From assembly GCF_000423665.1 (NCBI RefSeq), contig NZ_KE384074.1, forward strand, positions 272,761 through 336,760: 64,000 nt of DNA. The letters are read 5' to 3'. Positions 40,365 to 49,477 of the stretch are shown here, piece after piece. The stretch comes from Solirubrobacter soli DSM 22325 (lineage in GTDB: Bacteria; Actinomycetota; Thermoleophilia; Solirubrobacterales; Solirubrobacteraceae). The first letter of the stretch is position 1, and each line of letters opens with the position of its first letter. Position numbers and translations under genes: made by a program. The notes under the pieces are model-generated. The model worked only from the letters and a program-made list of their open reading frames with translations. It had not been told where the DNA came from and did no database searches.

Positions 40365-41326
40365 TCCGGCGGATGGTCGTCGTGGGCGGCGTGCTGGTCG
40401 ACGTCGTCGTCGGCGTCGACGCGGTCCCCGCCACCGGTGGCGACGTCCTCGCCCGCCACGCGGCGCTGACGGTCGGCGGCGCGTTCAACATCGTCGCCGC
40501 CGCGGCGCGGCAGGGCCTGCCGGTGCTGTTCGGCGGGCGCTACGGCGGCGAGCAGTTCGGGCGCATGGTCGGCGAGGCGCTGGCGGCGGAGGGGATCGAG
40601 CCGCTGCTCTCCCCCACCCCCGGCGAGGACACCGGGTTCTGCGTCGTGCTGGTGGACGCGGCCGGCGAGCGCACGATGGTCACGACGATGGGCGTCGAGG
40701 CGTACCTGCGCGCCGAGGACCTCGAGCGGGTGGCTGTGCGCGAGGACGACCTGGTGCACCTCTCCGGCTACGACCTCGCGTACCCGCACGGCCCACTGCT
40801 CGCGCGCTGGCTGCGCGAGAGCGGCGCCGCCGCGATCTTCGACCCCGGCCCGCTCGTCGCCGACCTGCCCGCGGACCTGGTCGAGGACGCGTTGCGCTGC
40901 TCGTCGTGGGTCAGCCTGAACGCCCGCGAGGCACGGCTGCTGACCGGCGAGGAGCGCCCCGCGGCGGCGGCGCGGGCGATCGCGGCGCGGAGCGACGCGG
41001 GCGTGGTGGTCCGTGAAGGGCCGGCGGGCGCGCTCGTGCTCGCGCGTGGGGAGAGCACGACGGTGGGCGGCGACGGCGCGACGGCGGGTGGCGGCCCTGT
41101 GCGGGTCGGCGCCTTCGCGACCGACGTCGTCGACACCACCGGCGCGGGCGACGCGCACGTCGGCGCGTTCGCCGCCGCGCTCGCGCGCGGCCTACCGCCC
41201 GCCGAGGCGTGCCGGTGGGCGAACGCGGCCGCGGCGGCGGTCGTCGCGCGCTGGGGCGCCGCGACGGCGCCCCGGGTCGACGAGACCGCTCAGCGCGTCT
41301 CGGCCCAGCGGGTCAGCCCGACGTAG
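40361..41326 (+). CDS. PfkB-family carbohydrate kinase
   Basis: 321 residues from ATG 40361 (overlaps the ARH stop). Ribokinase fold: GGAFNIVAAAARQGLPV, the di-Gly YGGEQFGRM and the anion-hole/base motif DTTGAGDAHVGAF with Asp264. Phosphorylates a sugar or nucleoside. Paired with an ADP-ribosylglycohydrolase it may salvage ribose or a ribosyl compound (inference). Ends 37 bases into the antisense MBL gene. Confidence 0.92.
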   Translation: MIRRMVVVGGVLVDVVVGVDAVPATGGDVLARHAALTVGGAFNIVAAAARQGLPVLFGGRYGGEQFGRMVGEALAAEGIEPLLSPTPGEDTGFCVVLVDAAGERTMVTTMGVEAYLRAEDLERVAVREDDLVHLSGYDLAYPHGPLLARWLRESGAAAIFDPGPLVADLPADLVEDALRCSSWVSLNAREARLLTGEERPAAAARAIAARSDAGVVVREGPAGALVLARGESTTVGGDGATAGGGPVRVGAFATDVVDTTGAGDAHVGAFAAALARGLPPAEACRWANAAAAAVVARWGAATAPRVDETAQRVSAQRVSPT

Positions 41327-42114
41327 TTCTGCTCGAACGGGACGACGAGCTCGTAGCGGCGCTCGAGCTCCGGGCCGAGCTCGCCGAACCGGGCGCGCGT
41401 CGTCGTCACGTACTCGTCCGAGCTCATCCCGCCGAGGATCGCCTCGCTGGTGCGGCGCAGCTCCGAGCGGACCGCGTCGAGGTGCGACTCCACATCGGTG
41501 ACCGCGCCGAAGTGCGGGAGCGCCAAAGTCGCGGGACGCCACGCCGCGACGGCCTCGACCGACGTCGCCCACGCCGCGAGGTCGATGTCCGGCGGCGGCG
41601 TCGGCAGCAACACCGGCCCGTCGTCCACCACGCGCACGCCCGCGACGTCGCCGACATAGGCGTGGCCGTCGCGGTCCAGGTAGGAGATGTGGTGCGAGGC
41701 ATGCCCGGGGGTGGCGACGGTGTCGAAGGCGTCGAGCACCCGCTCTCCCCCGTCGAGCGCGTGCAGGTTCGCCTCCGGGATCGGGTCGAGGTGGCCGAAG
41801 CGCTCGTCGAACGCGTCGCCGAAGACCCGCCGCGCGCTCGCCTCCAGCCGCTCAGGCGAGGCCATGTGGCGCGCCCCGCGGCGGTGCACGTAGACCTGGA
41901 GATCCGGCCAGCGACCGACCAGCGCGCCGGCGGCGCCGGCGTGGTCGAAGTGGATGTGGGTCAGCAGGAGCGCCCGTGGGCGCCAGTCCCCCAAGGCGGA
42001 CAGCAGCGTGTCGAGCGTGGTGCGCGGGCCGCAGTCGACGAGCACGTCGCCCACCCGCCACGTCGCGATGCAGCGCGTGCTGCCCATCCAGACCAGGTCG
42101 ATGACATCCGGCAT
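41290..42114 (-). CDS. MBL-fold metallohydrolase
   Basis: 274 residues from ATG 42114. Metal motif HIHFDHAG (His53, His55, Asp57, His58), PGHASHHISYL and DVAGVRVV; a C-terminal helical extension. Hydrolases of glyoxalase II or lactonase-like type; substrate unknown. Start is opposite a perfect 12-bp stem-loop; its 3' end overlaps the PfkB gene. Confidence 0.9.
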   Translation of the reverse strand: MPDVIDLVWMGSTRCIATWRVGDVLVDCGPRTTLDTLLSALGDWRPRALLLTHIHFDHAGAAGALVGRWPDLQVYVHRRGARHMASPERLEASARRVFGDAFDERFGHLDPIPEANLHALDGGERVLDAFDTVATPGHASHHISYLDRDGHAYVGDVAGVRVVDDGPVLLPTPPPDIDLAAWATSVEAVAAWRPATLALPHFGAVTDVESHLDAVRSELRRTSEAILGGMSSDEYVTTTRARFGELGPELERRYELVVPFEQNYVGLTRWAETR

Positions 42115-42166
42115 TTGCCCGATGGTAGTTCCGCGGGTTTTCCGCGCCCGGACCCCCGTTGGACCC

Positions 42167-42195
42167 GCCGCCCCGGCCTTCACGGCCGGGGCGGC
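42167..42195. repeat. 12-bp perfect stem-loop between divergent genes
   Basis: gccgccccggcc (42167-42178) and ggccggggcggc (42184-42195), 5-base loop. It is between the divergent MBL and MEDS-like starts, so it is a 5'-UTR or operator structure rather than a simple terminator. Confidence 0.7.
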
Positions 42196-42221
42196 ACGCG
42201 CTTGTAGCCTTGGCCGCACCC

Positions 42222-42776
42222 GTGACCCAGTTCACCGACGCCGCCTTCACCCCGGACGCATGCCCGCACGTCGCGATCCTGCTCTCGCGCGCGGATGAGG
42301 TCCCGGGCGCGCTCGCGGCGTTCTACTCGCTCGGTGTCAAGCGCTACGGCTGGATGTACCACCGCTCGCTCGCCGGCCACGCCGCCGGCGACCGCGAAGC
42401 GCTGACGGCGGCCGGCCTCGACGTCGCCGCGCTCGAGGCCGAGGGCCGGATGAGCTTCTCCGAGATGGACCCGCGGGTCAGCGTCGAGGAGTACGTGCAC
42501 GGGTCCGACGCGGAGATGGACGCCGCCCTGGCCCGCGGCTACGACGCCGTGTGGTGCTCGCGCTTCCCGGTCGGGCCGGACGCGGCGTTCGTCGAGCGCG
42601 CGCTCGCGTTCGACCGCGCGTGGGAGGCCCACGCGCACGACCGCCGCTACGTCTCGCTGTGCATCTATGTCATGGGTGAGGCGGACCGCGATCGGCGGGC
42701 GCGCGAGCTGGCCGCGATCCACGACACCGTCATCACTGGTTCGCCGACGAGATCAGCCACAGCGCCAGCGAAGTGA
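42222..42776 (+). CDS. MEDS-like sensory protein
   Basis: 184 residues from GTG 42222. Contains HVAILLSRADEVPGALAAFY, GLDVAALEAEGRMSFSEMD and RYVSLCIYVMGE, resembling MEDS (DcmR N-terminal) sensory domains: N-terminal His and a Cys in CIY. No HTH attached. Role in sensing methyl or reactive compounds is only from family. Its end overlaps the membrane protein gene by 44 bases. Confidence 0.5.
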   Translation: MTQFTDAAFTPDACPHVAILLSRADEVPGALAAFYSLGVKRYGWMYHRSLAGHAAGDREALTAAGLDVAALEAEGRMSFSEMDPRVSVEEYVHGSDAEMDAALARGYDAVWCSRFPVGPDAAFVERALAFDRAWEAHAHDRRYVSLCIYVMGEADRDRRARELAAIHDTVITGSPTRSATAPAK

Positions 42777-44103
42777 GGCTGACCATGATCGCCAGCATCG
42801 TGCGCTGGGTGCGCGCGGCCGACCTGGCGTCGCGCGTGGCGACCAGTGCACGGTCGTGGGCGAGCGCCAGCCCGGCGACGTGGCCGCAGACGACCGCGCC
42901 CACCTGGATCGCCCAGATCCCCGTCGACCCGACCAGGGCGTAGTCGATCGACAGCGATGAGGTGCCGAGCCAGTTCGCGCCGTCGCCGAGCGGGTCGGAC
43001 GCCAGCGAGGCCACGGCCTGTCCCTGGAAGAGCAGCAACGTCGCGTAGTGGGCGATGACGTACGCGAGCACGATCGGCAGCAGCGAGTGCACGAACCGCG
43101 CGGAGAGGACCGTCACGGCCTCGTCGTCACGCCTGGTGCGCATCCCCGAGATCCCGAACCGGTAGGCGCCGCCCATCAGCAGCGCGCAGCCGACCAGGCC
43201 GAGCGTCGAGACGACCTCCAGCGCGCCGCCCGACTGCAGCGGCCCGACGACCCAGCGCCACGCGGGCCCGGCCGACAGCCCGTCGAACATCGTCACCCCG
43301 AGACCGGTGCACACGATCGCCACCGTGCCCGGCATCGGCTCGAGCTCCGCGGCGCCGGCGAGCGGGCGCCGGGTCCACACCGCGCCGTCATGCCACGCGA
43401 TCGGCGCGAGGCGGGCGAACAGCCCGAAGTAGACCGCGAAGCCGTCACCGCGCCGGCGCCAGGTGTCGATGCCGAACAACGCCATCCCGACCATCTGCGC
43501 GAACGCGTACGCGAGGGCCAGGACGGCGAGCGTGCTCGGGTCGTCGCGCCCGCCGAAGACCAGTTCGAGCCACCCGAACGCGAGCACCGTGAGCGCTGCC
43601 GGCCACTGCCCCAGCCAGGTGGGGTACGGCAAGCGCGCGCCGGGACGCCGGGCCACCCAGGCGACGCCGCGGGCGGCCGCCAACCACGGGTTGAACGCCC
43701 GGAACACATCCCCGAGCACCGCGCTCGCCACCGGCGTCCCCACCCAGAACACCACGAACACCCACGTCGGGAGGATGTTGTCGAGGCTGTCCTGCGCACC
43801 GAACAGGCCCGCGTAGACGAGGCCCGCGAACGTCGCGACGCCGACCGCGCCGCACAGCGGATCGAGCGCACGCGGAATCCCGGCGACCCGGCGCTCGCGC
43901 GCGTGCTCGAGCTGCGGTCGGCGCCAGAACGCGCCGAGGGCCGCGAAGGACACGACCAGCGCGAGCGCCGCGCCCCACGCGAACAGCCAGCCGGGGATGC
44001 CCGGCGACGTCGAACCGCCGAGCCCGTGGGCCTGCGCGGTCGGGGGCGCGGGCAGGCACAGCGCGAGCGCGACGAGCACTGGGGCTGCGCGGCGCCGGGT
44101 CAC
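42733..44103 (-). CDS. Polytopic membrane protein of copper cluster 2
   Basis: 456 residues from GTG 44103, 9 bases after the YcnI-like stop. Signal-like N-terminus ending AHGLGG, then about ten hydrophobic helices. Not CopD by motif, but it occupies the CopD position after YcnI and CopC, with conserved loops such as PTWVFVVFWVGTP and RAFNPWLAAARGVA. Likely membrane partner in copper transfer (inferred from position). Confidence 0.65.
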   Translation of the reverse strand: MTRRRAAPVLVALALCLPAPPTAQAHGLGGSTSPGIPGWLFAWGAALALVVSFAALGAFWRRPQLEHARERRVAGIPRALDPLCGAVGVATFAGLVYAGLFGAQDSLDNILPTWVFVVFWVGTPVASAVLGDVFRAFNPWLAAARGVAWVARRPGARLPYPTWLGQWPAALTVLAFGWLELVFGGRDDPSTLAVLALAYAFAQMVGMALFGIDTWRRRGDGFAVYFGLFARLAPIAWHDGAVWTRRPLAGAAELEPMPGTVAIVCTGLGVTMFDGLSAGPAWRWVVGPLQSGGALEVVSTLGLVGCALLMGGAYRFGISGMRTRRDDEAVTVLSARFVHSLLPIVLAYVIAHYATLLLFQGQAVASLASDPLGDGANWLGTSSLSIDYALVGSTGIWAIQVGAVVCGHVAGLALAHDRALVATRDARSAARTQRTMLAIMVSLTSLALWLISSANQ

Positions 44104-44112
44104 GTGAGCAGG

Positions 44113-44664
44113 CTACGCGGGCCTCCCTCGACGAAGATGGGTACCGAGGACGGCCAACGACACGGCGAGCGCGGCACTCGCCAGGATCAGTGGGAGCGGC
44201 GAGTCGGCGTCCCTCGGCGCCGCCGCGGAGATCGTCGTCACCGCCGCCGGATTGTCGGACTCCGGCGCGCCGATCCAGCGCACGACGCTCCCGTCGTCGT
44301 AGGTCTGGATCGCCTTCCAGACGATCTCGCCCTCCTGCTCCGGCGTCGACGCGAGGAAGGCGAAGCGGGCGAAGCCGTCCTCGTCGAGCTTCCCCTTCCA
44401 CGTCACGGTCGCGATGCTGCCGTCGCGGGCGAGCGTGTTCGTCCGCGTCCAGCCCGGCGATGCCTCGAACGAGAACGGGAGCACGTCCTTGGGCACCTGC
44501 ACCGTCACCTCGGTGGTGCGCGCGTCACGCTCGCCGGGGACGATGACCTCGAAGAGCACCGGGTCGCCCGGCGCGGCGAGCGCCGGGCGGACCTGGATGT
44601 GCGCCGCGGCGGGCTCGGCGAGGACGAGCGCCGCCACAACGGCGATGAGCAGCCGCGCGATCAC
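44113..44664 (-). CDS. ycnI: YcnI-like (DUF1775) protein, cluster 2
   Basis: 183 residues from GTG 44664, overlapping the CopC stop (GTGA). Signal peptide ALVLAEPAAA, mature N-terminus HIQVRPALAAPGDP with the copper-binding His, conserved PGWTRTNT, beta domain DGFARFAFLAS and a C-terminal membrane helix. Clear paralogue of the cluster 1 protein; RTTEVTVQVPKDVLPFSFEA aligns with TTTQIELTPPAGFGIDSF there. Confidence 0.88.
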   Translation of the reverse strand: MIARLLIAVVAALVLAEPAAAHIQVRPALAAPGDPVLFEVIVPGERDARTTEVTVQVPKDVLPFSFEASPGWTRTNTLARDGSIATVTWKGKLDEDGFARFAFLASTPEQEGEIVWKAIQTYDDGSVVRWIGAPESDNPAAVTTISAAAPRDADSPLPLILASAALAVSLAVLGTHLRRGRPA

Positions 44665-45012
44665 TTGAGCCTGAAGCTGAACGAGCCGCTCTGCGTGTGC
44701 CCGTCGGCGGCCTTCATCGTCCAGCTCGCCTTGTACCTGCCGGCGGGCTTTGCGGCCTTCAACGGCGCCTTGAGCCGCTTGACGTTGCGCGGATCGCGGC
44801 CGCCGCTGTCCGCGGTGTACGTCTTCCCGCCCGGCCCGGTGACCTTGATCGTTCTGGACCGGATCGTGCCGGTGAAGGTGACACTGACCGAGCCGATGCT
44901 CCGCGCCGGACTTGCCCGGCGAGGTCGACTTCACCTCGGTGTGGGCGAGCGCCGTGGCGGCGGCGATCGCGCTCGTCGCCGCGGCGACGGCCACTGCGGT
45001 GAGCAGGCGCAC
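44661..45012 (-). pseudogene. copC: CopC-like copper protein, frameshifted
   Basis: GTG 45012 (shares a base with the previous stop, TAGTG). Signal peptide TSAIAAATALA, mature N-terminus HTEVKSTSPGKSG, then one extra base near 44890-44920; the CopC beta-sandwich continues in another frame (SIGSVSVTFTGTIRS, TIKVTGPGGKTYTAD, ASWTMKAADGHTQSGSFSF). The span is 352 bases, not divisible by three. Copper ligands at both ends survive, so if the indel is an error the protein is normal. Confidence 0.75.
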
Positions 45013-45771
45013 TAGCGGGCCAGCTTGCTGGTGGTGGTCGCGAAGCGGTCGCCGGACTTCGCCTGGACGGTGATCGTGTGCGAGCCCTTGAGCGACTTGG
45101 CGGCGGCCTTGGACACCTTCACGGTCACCGACGCGCTGCCGTCGGCGCGGGTCGTCACGGTCTGCTTGCCGAGCACGCTCGATGCCAGCTTGAGCCGGCG
45201 GGCCTTCGCCTCCGGGATCGACACGGTGACCGTGACGGTCTTCAGCGGCGCCGCGGTGACACCCACGGCGACCGAGCTGCCCTTGGCCCCGCCGACGGCG
45301 AGCTTGATGGGCGTGGCATCGAGCACGAGCGCGGCGATCCGGCTGTTGGCGGTCGCCAGCTCCGCGGTCAGTGACGTCACCTGCGCCGTCAGCGTCGTGT
45401 TGGCCGACACCGCCGTCGTGCCCTGGGTCTTGAGTGCCTCGATCTCCTCCTGGAGCGGCTCGGTCACGCCCGCCGACCAGGCGGCGACCGTGCTCTGGAC
45501 CGTGTCGGCGACGACGTAGGTTCCGCCCTTGCCCTCGCAGGCGGCCTTCGCGCTCGCCGGCGTCGCGAAGTCGGCGGTGGTGAAGCCGGCGGCCAGGAGC
45601 GTGGGCAGCCACTCGGCCGGGTCGTCGCCGAGGCCGGCGGACGTGGTCTGGAACGGCACGTAGTTCCAGAACGGCTGTTGGGTGGTCGGCGCGGCCTGCA
45701 CGCCGCCCTGCCACCCGGCGACCTTCGCCAGCGTGCCCCGCGAGCGCGGCGGCGCCGAGGACGTGCTTCAT
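45012..45771 (-). pseudogene. Secreted protein, frameshifted
   Basis: ATG 45771 overlaps the upstream stop (ATGA). MKHVLGAAALAG then a G-run (gggg) with one extra base; the other frame continues VAGWQGGVQAAPTTQQPFWN, a helical region (EEIEALKTQGTTAVSANTTL) and a C-terminal beta domain with two KTVTVTVSIP-like strands. 760 bases, so one base too many. Unknown function; part of the copper cluster 2 transcript. Confidence 0.6.
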
Positions 45772-46849
45772 CGGATGACTCCTGTGTTCGATGTGGACCG
45801 CTCGGCGCGATCGCCGCTCGGGATGAAGACGGCCTGGTAGCGGCCGCGCTTGGGGTGGGTGAGGCGGAGCGTGAAGCGGCCGTCGCGCGCCGTGGTGCGA
45901 GCGCTCGGGCGGACGTCGTCCGTCCGCAGCCAGAGGATCCGGCCGCTCAGCTTCGGGGAGGTGGTGCCGGTGACGACGGCGCCGCCGGCCTTGGTGCGGC
46001 GGACCTTGATCCGCACCTTGGAGAACATGCGGACGGTGAGCGTCTGCGAGCCGAGCCCTTCGGCCTCGGCGCGCACGCGGGTCGTCTCTGACACCGGCAG
46101 CGACAGGCTGAACGAGCCGTCCGCGGCCGTGGTGACGCGGCGGGTGACCGCGGCGTGCGCCTGCGCAGTGATCGCCACGTCGACCCCCGCCCGCGCCGGG
46201 GTGACCCTGCCGGTGATGGTCGCCGTGCCGCTGCCGGTCAGCTTCGGTGGCGCCGTGAGGACGATCGCGCTCAGCGGCTGCGGGATCGGTGCCGGCGGCG
46301 CACAGCCTCCGACGACGTAGTCGGCGCCGAATTCCGTGCCGTCGGGCGTCGTCCCGCCTGGCGCGCGGTCGACCCAATGGCCGTCCCCGTCGTAGGTCAG
46401 GACGAACGGGCGCGCGAGCACGCCGGCGGCGCCGGGTACGTCCAGCGTGACCGTGCCGTTGGGCCCGGTCGTGACCGCGCCCGCGGTGACGGCGCTGCTC
46501 GCGGAGGCGCCCGCGCTCCACGTGCCGCTGTCATAGGCCGGCGGCGCGCCGCGGGTGACCGTGGCGCGCACGTAGCGCGTCTCCCCGCCCTGCTGGTAGA
46601 GCAGCGCGAAGCCTGCGGTGTCGGAGTCCTCGTGCGCCGGTTCCCAGAGCCCGAAGCTGGTCTGGATGACCGCCTGCACGCGACCGTCCGCCTCGGTCAG
46701 CCAGGCGGCGACGACGTCCGTATTGGCATGGTGACCGTCCCCCTTGGGGTCGGTGATCTGCGGCGTCCCCGCGCACGCGCCGGCGGAGCGGCACTCGCGG
46801 GGGCCGCGGCCACTGCAGCCACGATCGACACGGCGAGCAGTACCCGCAT
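45768..46849 (-). pseudogene. Secreted Ig-like/carboxypeptidase-regulatory-type protein, frameshifted
   Basis: Start ATG 46849 with an excellent ribosome site (AGGAGG, 5-base spacing) and a signal peptide RVLLAVSIVAAVAAAPASA. Near 46780-46800 the frame changes; the body reads ITDPKGDGHHANTDVVAAWL, VQAVIQTSFGLWEP, a beta domain (TVTLDVPGAAGVLARPF) and two Ig-like repeats (TITGRVTPARAGVDVAITAQ; GTTSPKLSGRILWL). Span 1082 bases. First gene of copper cluster 2. Confidence 0.65.
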
Positions 46850-47058
46850 ATTCCCTCCTATTGGTGGCATCGGACCCGGGCGCGCGCCCGGTTCCGAAGC
46901 CGCGGTCCGCGCCCGCTAGCTGGTGAAGGCGGGCGTGGAGGGAGGTGGCCGCATGGCCAGCGCCGATGCCAGCAGGCGACCGGCGGGCCGGACGACGAGC
47001 GGGAGCCGCGGGCGCGGCGCCGGTTGCGCCAGTGCGTTTAGCCGAAAGTCTCCGGAGA

Positions 47059-48474
47059 TCAGCCCAGCGTCGGGATCGCGTGCGCGGTCAGCACGCAGCC
47101 GACGACGACGATCAGCGCGGCGGACGCCGCGGGGAGCGCCGTCACGAGCCGGCCGGGCACACGCATGCCCTTGACGATCCGCGAGGCGAACACGACGGCG
47201 AGACCGAGCATCGTCAGCGTGGCCGCCAGGCCGGCGCTGAACGCGACGATCAGCAGCATCCCGAGGGCGATCTGGCCCTGCGCGACGGCGCCCAGCAGCA
47301 CGACGAGCGCGGACGGGCACGGGATGATCCCCGCCGCGGCGCCCATCCCGAGCAGCCCGCGCATGCCCGGTTCCTGCGGGAGGTGGCTGTGACCGTGATC
47401 GTGATCATGGTCATGCCCGTGGTGGTGGTGGTGATGGTGATGGTGATGGTCGTGCGTGTGGGCGACCGTGCGCCGCCGCCGCAGATGCGAGCGCAGCACC
47501 GTCACGCCGATCCCCACCACGAGCACCCCGGACACGAGGTTCAGCCACGGGTAGAGGGTCTCCGGGAGCACATACTGCGACAGCGCGAGCGTGATGGCAC
47601 CCAGCGCGAACACGCCGATCGTGTGGGTCAGCGTCACCATGCCGCCGAGGGCGACGGCGTGCCGTGGGCGTCCGCGCGTCCCGACGAGGTAGGCGGCGAC
47701 CATCGCCTTGCCGTGGCCCGGCGAGAGCGCGTGGACCGCTCCCCAGCCGAACGCCGCCAGCAGCAGCAGGAGCAGCACGCCCTTCCCGGCCGACGCGTCG
47801 CCGAAGACCTTGGTGAAGCCGCGATCGGAACGGTTCGACGAGCCGTCGATCTGGTTGGTGCCGTCCGGCGCCGTCAGCGTGCCGGCGCCCGGTGCGCTGT
47901 CCAACCGCGCGAAGCGCACGTCCGAAGGGCTCTTCAGGAGGTCCGCCGGATAGACCCGCAGGCCGTTGGTCGGGTCGCCCGCGGGGACGGACGAGCGCAC
48001 CGCGGTCCCGCGGCCGGGCTGGGCGACGATCGCCTTCCACCCGACGCGTCCCGGGAACGACTCGTCGCGCAGCTCGACCCGCCGCGGGTCCGTCACGCGC
48101 GCGGAGAGCGGCAACTCGATCCGCGTCGTGTCCAGCCCGCCCGCGCCCGGAGGGTGCGCGATCGTGGCCCGCCCCGCCGGCCGCAGCGCGAGCCGCTTCC
48201 CGTCGACGGTGAGCACGAGCTTGCGCTCGACCTCGGCCTGCTTGCGGACCAGCAGCATGGCGTCGGGGACGTCGCGTTGCTGGAAGGTCGGGATCTCGGC
48301 CTCGTCGAGGATGTAGCGCACGTCGACGCGGTCCGACGACACGCTCACGCGCGAGAGGTGGTTGATCGAGAAGTTCCCGAGCGGGTGCGCGGAGGCGACC
48401 GCCGGCGCCCCGAGACACACCGCGAGGGCCAGGATCGGGGAGAAGCTCGAAATTCGCATGGTCAGCCAACTCAT
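47059..48474 (-). CDS. NicO/RcnA-type nickel-cobalt transporter
   Basis: 471 residues from ATG 48474 (ATG 48459 also possible). Signal-like start, a 260-residue extracytoplasmic domain beginning AHPLGNFSINHLS, then NicO core helices GAVHALSPGHGKAMVAAYLVG and HTIGVFALGA, a His-rich loop with ten consecutive His plus an HDHDHDH stretch, and GIIPCPSALVVLLGAVAQGQ. Family members export Ni/Co. Divergent from a Fur-family regulator, 69 bases away, a typical metal-regulated pair. Confidence 0.88.
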   Translation of the reverse strand: MSWLTMRISSFSPILALAVCLGAPAVASAHPLGNFSINHLSRVSVSSDRVDVRYILDEAEIPTFQQRDVPDAMLLVRKQAEVERKLVLTVDGKRLALRPAGRATIAHPPGAGGLDTTRIELPLSARVTDPRRVELRDESFPGRVGWKAIVAQPGRGTAVRSSVPAGDPTNGLRVYPADLLKSPSDVRFARLDSAPGAGTLTAPDGTNQIDGSSNRSDRGFTKVFGDASAGKGVLLLLLLAAFGWGAVHALSPGHGKAMVAAYLVGTRGRPRHAVALGGMVTLTHTIGVFALGAITLALSQYVLPETLYPWLNLVSGVLVVGIGVTVLRSHLRRRRTVAHTHDHHHHHHHHHHGHDHDHDHGHSHLPQEPGMRGLLGMGAAAGIIPCPSALVVLLGAVAQGQIALGMLLIVAFSAGLAATLTMLGLAVVFASRIVKGMRVPGRLVTALPAASAALIVVVGCVLTAHAIPTLG

Positions 48475-48543
48475 GCGCAGCACCCCCGCCCGCGGTTCTA
48501 AGACTTCTCGCGAGTCGTTCGCAACTACGATCTCTGACACGCG

Positions 48544-48993
48544 ATGACCGTTGCGCCCAAGAGCTCGCCGCTGCAGTTCCGCGACATCGACGACGTCGCG
48601 GCCGCGCTGCGTGCCGGGGGTGCCCGCCTGACCACCCCGCGCAGGCTCGTGCTGCAGGCGCTGTTCGCCGCCGAGGACCTCGTCTCCGCCGAGCAGGTCG
48701 CCGCCGGCACCCACACCGGGATCACGCTCGACCTGACGTCCGTCTACCGCAATCTGGAACGCCTGGAGGAGCTGGGCGTCGTGCGGCACGTCCACGTGGG
48801 CCACGGCCCGAGCGTGTACGGGCTCGTCGGCCAGGGCGAGCGCGAGTTCCTCGTCTGCGAGGGGTGCGGACGGGTGACGTCAGCCGACACCGAGCAGCTG
48901 GACCGCGTCCGCGCGGTGATCAAGGCCGAGTTCGGCTACGACGCGCACTTCACCCACTTCCCGATCCACGGCCGCTGCGCGGACTGCGGCTAG
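48544..48993 (+). CDS. Fur-family metal regulator
   Basis: 149 residues from ATG 48544. Winged helix LTTPRRLVLQALFAAEDLVS, TSVYRNLERLEELGVV, then metal/zinc ligands HVHVGHGPSVYGL, LVCEGCGRVTS and HFTHFPIHGRCADCG (two CxxC pairs). Senses Ni, Zn or Fe; divergence from a NicO transporter favours Nur/Zur-type. The 70-base gap contains ctcgcgag, a possible operator core. Its stop overlaps the flavodoxin stop. Confidence 0.9.
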   Translation: MTVAPKSSPLQFRDIDDVAAALRAGGARLTTPRRLVLQALFAAEDLVSAEQVAAGTHTGITLDLTSVYRNLERLEELGVVRHVHVGHGPSVYGLVGQGEREFLVCEGCGRVTSADTEQLDRVRAVIKAEFGYDAHFTHFPIHGRCADCG

Positions 48994-49466
48994 GCCGCGG
49001 GCACCGCGAGCTCGGCCGCGATCCGCCGCGCCCACGCGCGGATCTCGTCCCAGTCGCGCAGGTCGCGCTGGTCCTCCGGGATCCGCGTCGACAACGAGCG
49101 CCCGCCGAACACGACGTGCTCGCGGGCACCGAGCCCGTCGGCGCGCTCGATCGTCCGCGGCGGCTCGGCCCAGTCGTAGTTGATCTTGGCCGGGTCGCCG
49201 ATCGGCCCGGAGCTGAACACCCACAACGACCGCTCGCGCAGGTCGCCCGCGAAGCGGTCGAGGAACCGGCGGGCCGCGCGGCGCCAGCGGCGCATGTAGA
49301 CCGCACTGCCGAGGACGACGGCGTCGTAGCCCTCGAGGCTCTCAACCTCCGCCGCCTTCACGCAGTCGACATGAAGGCCGGACTCGCGAAGCGTCGCGGC
49401 GATCGCCTCGGCGATCTCCGCCGTCGAACCATGCTTGGAACCGTAGGCGACGAGGACACGTGACAT
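48990..49466 (-). CDS. Flavodoxin-domain protein (HemG-like)
   Basis: 158 residues from ATG 49466. FMN-phosphate loop YGSKHGSTAEIAEAIA, YDAVVLGSAVYMRRW, WVFSSGPIGDP; C-terminal helix. Resembles menaquinone-dependent protoporphyrinogen-oxidase-type flavodoxins. Role in electron transfer; partner unknown. Convergent with Fur, overlapping by ctag. Confidence 0.85.
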   Translation of the reverse strand: MSRVLVAYGSKHGSTAEIAEAIAATLRESGLHVDCVKAAEVESLEGYDAVVLGSAVYMRRWRRAARRFLDRFAGDLRERSLWVFSSGPIGDPAKINYDWAEPPRTIERADGLGAREHVVFGGRSLSTRIPEDQRDLRDWDEIRAWARRIAAELAVPAA

Positions 49467-49477
49467 GTCTGCAGCCT

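Noticed and set aside
46916..47058. Short minus-strand frame after NicO (ending PPPSTPAFTS)
   Set aside because: No ribosome site or homology cue; Pro/Arg-rich GC composition explains the openness. I see no gene in 46850-47058.
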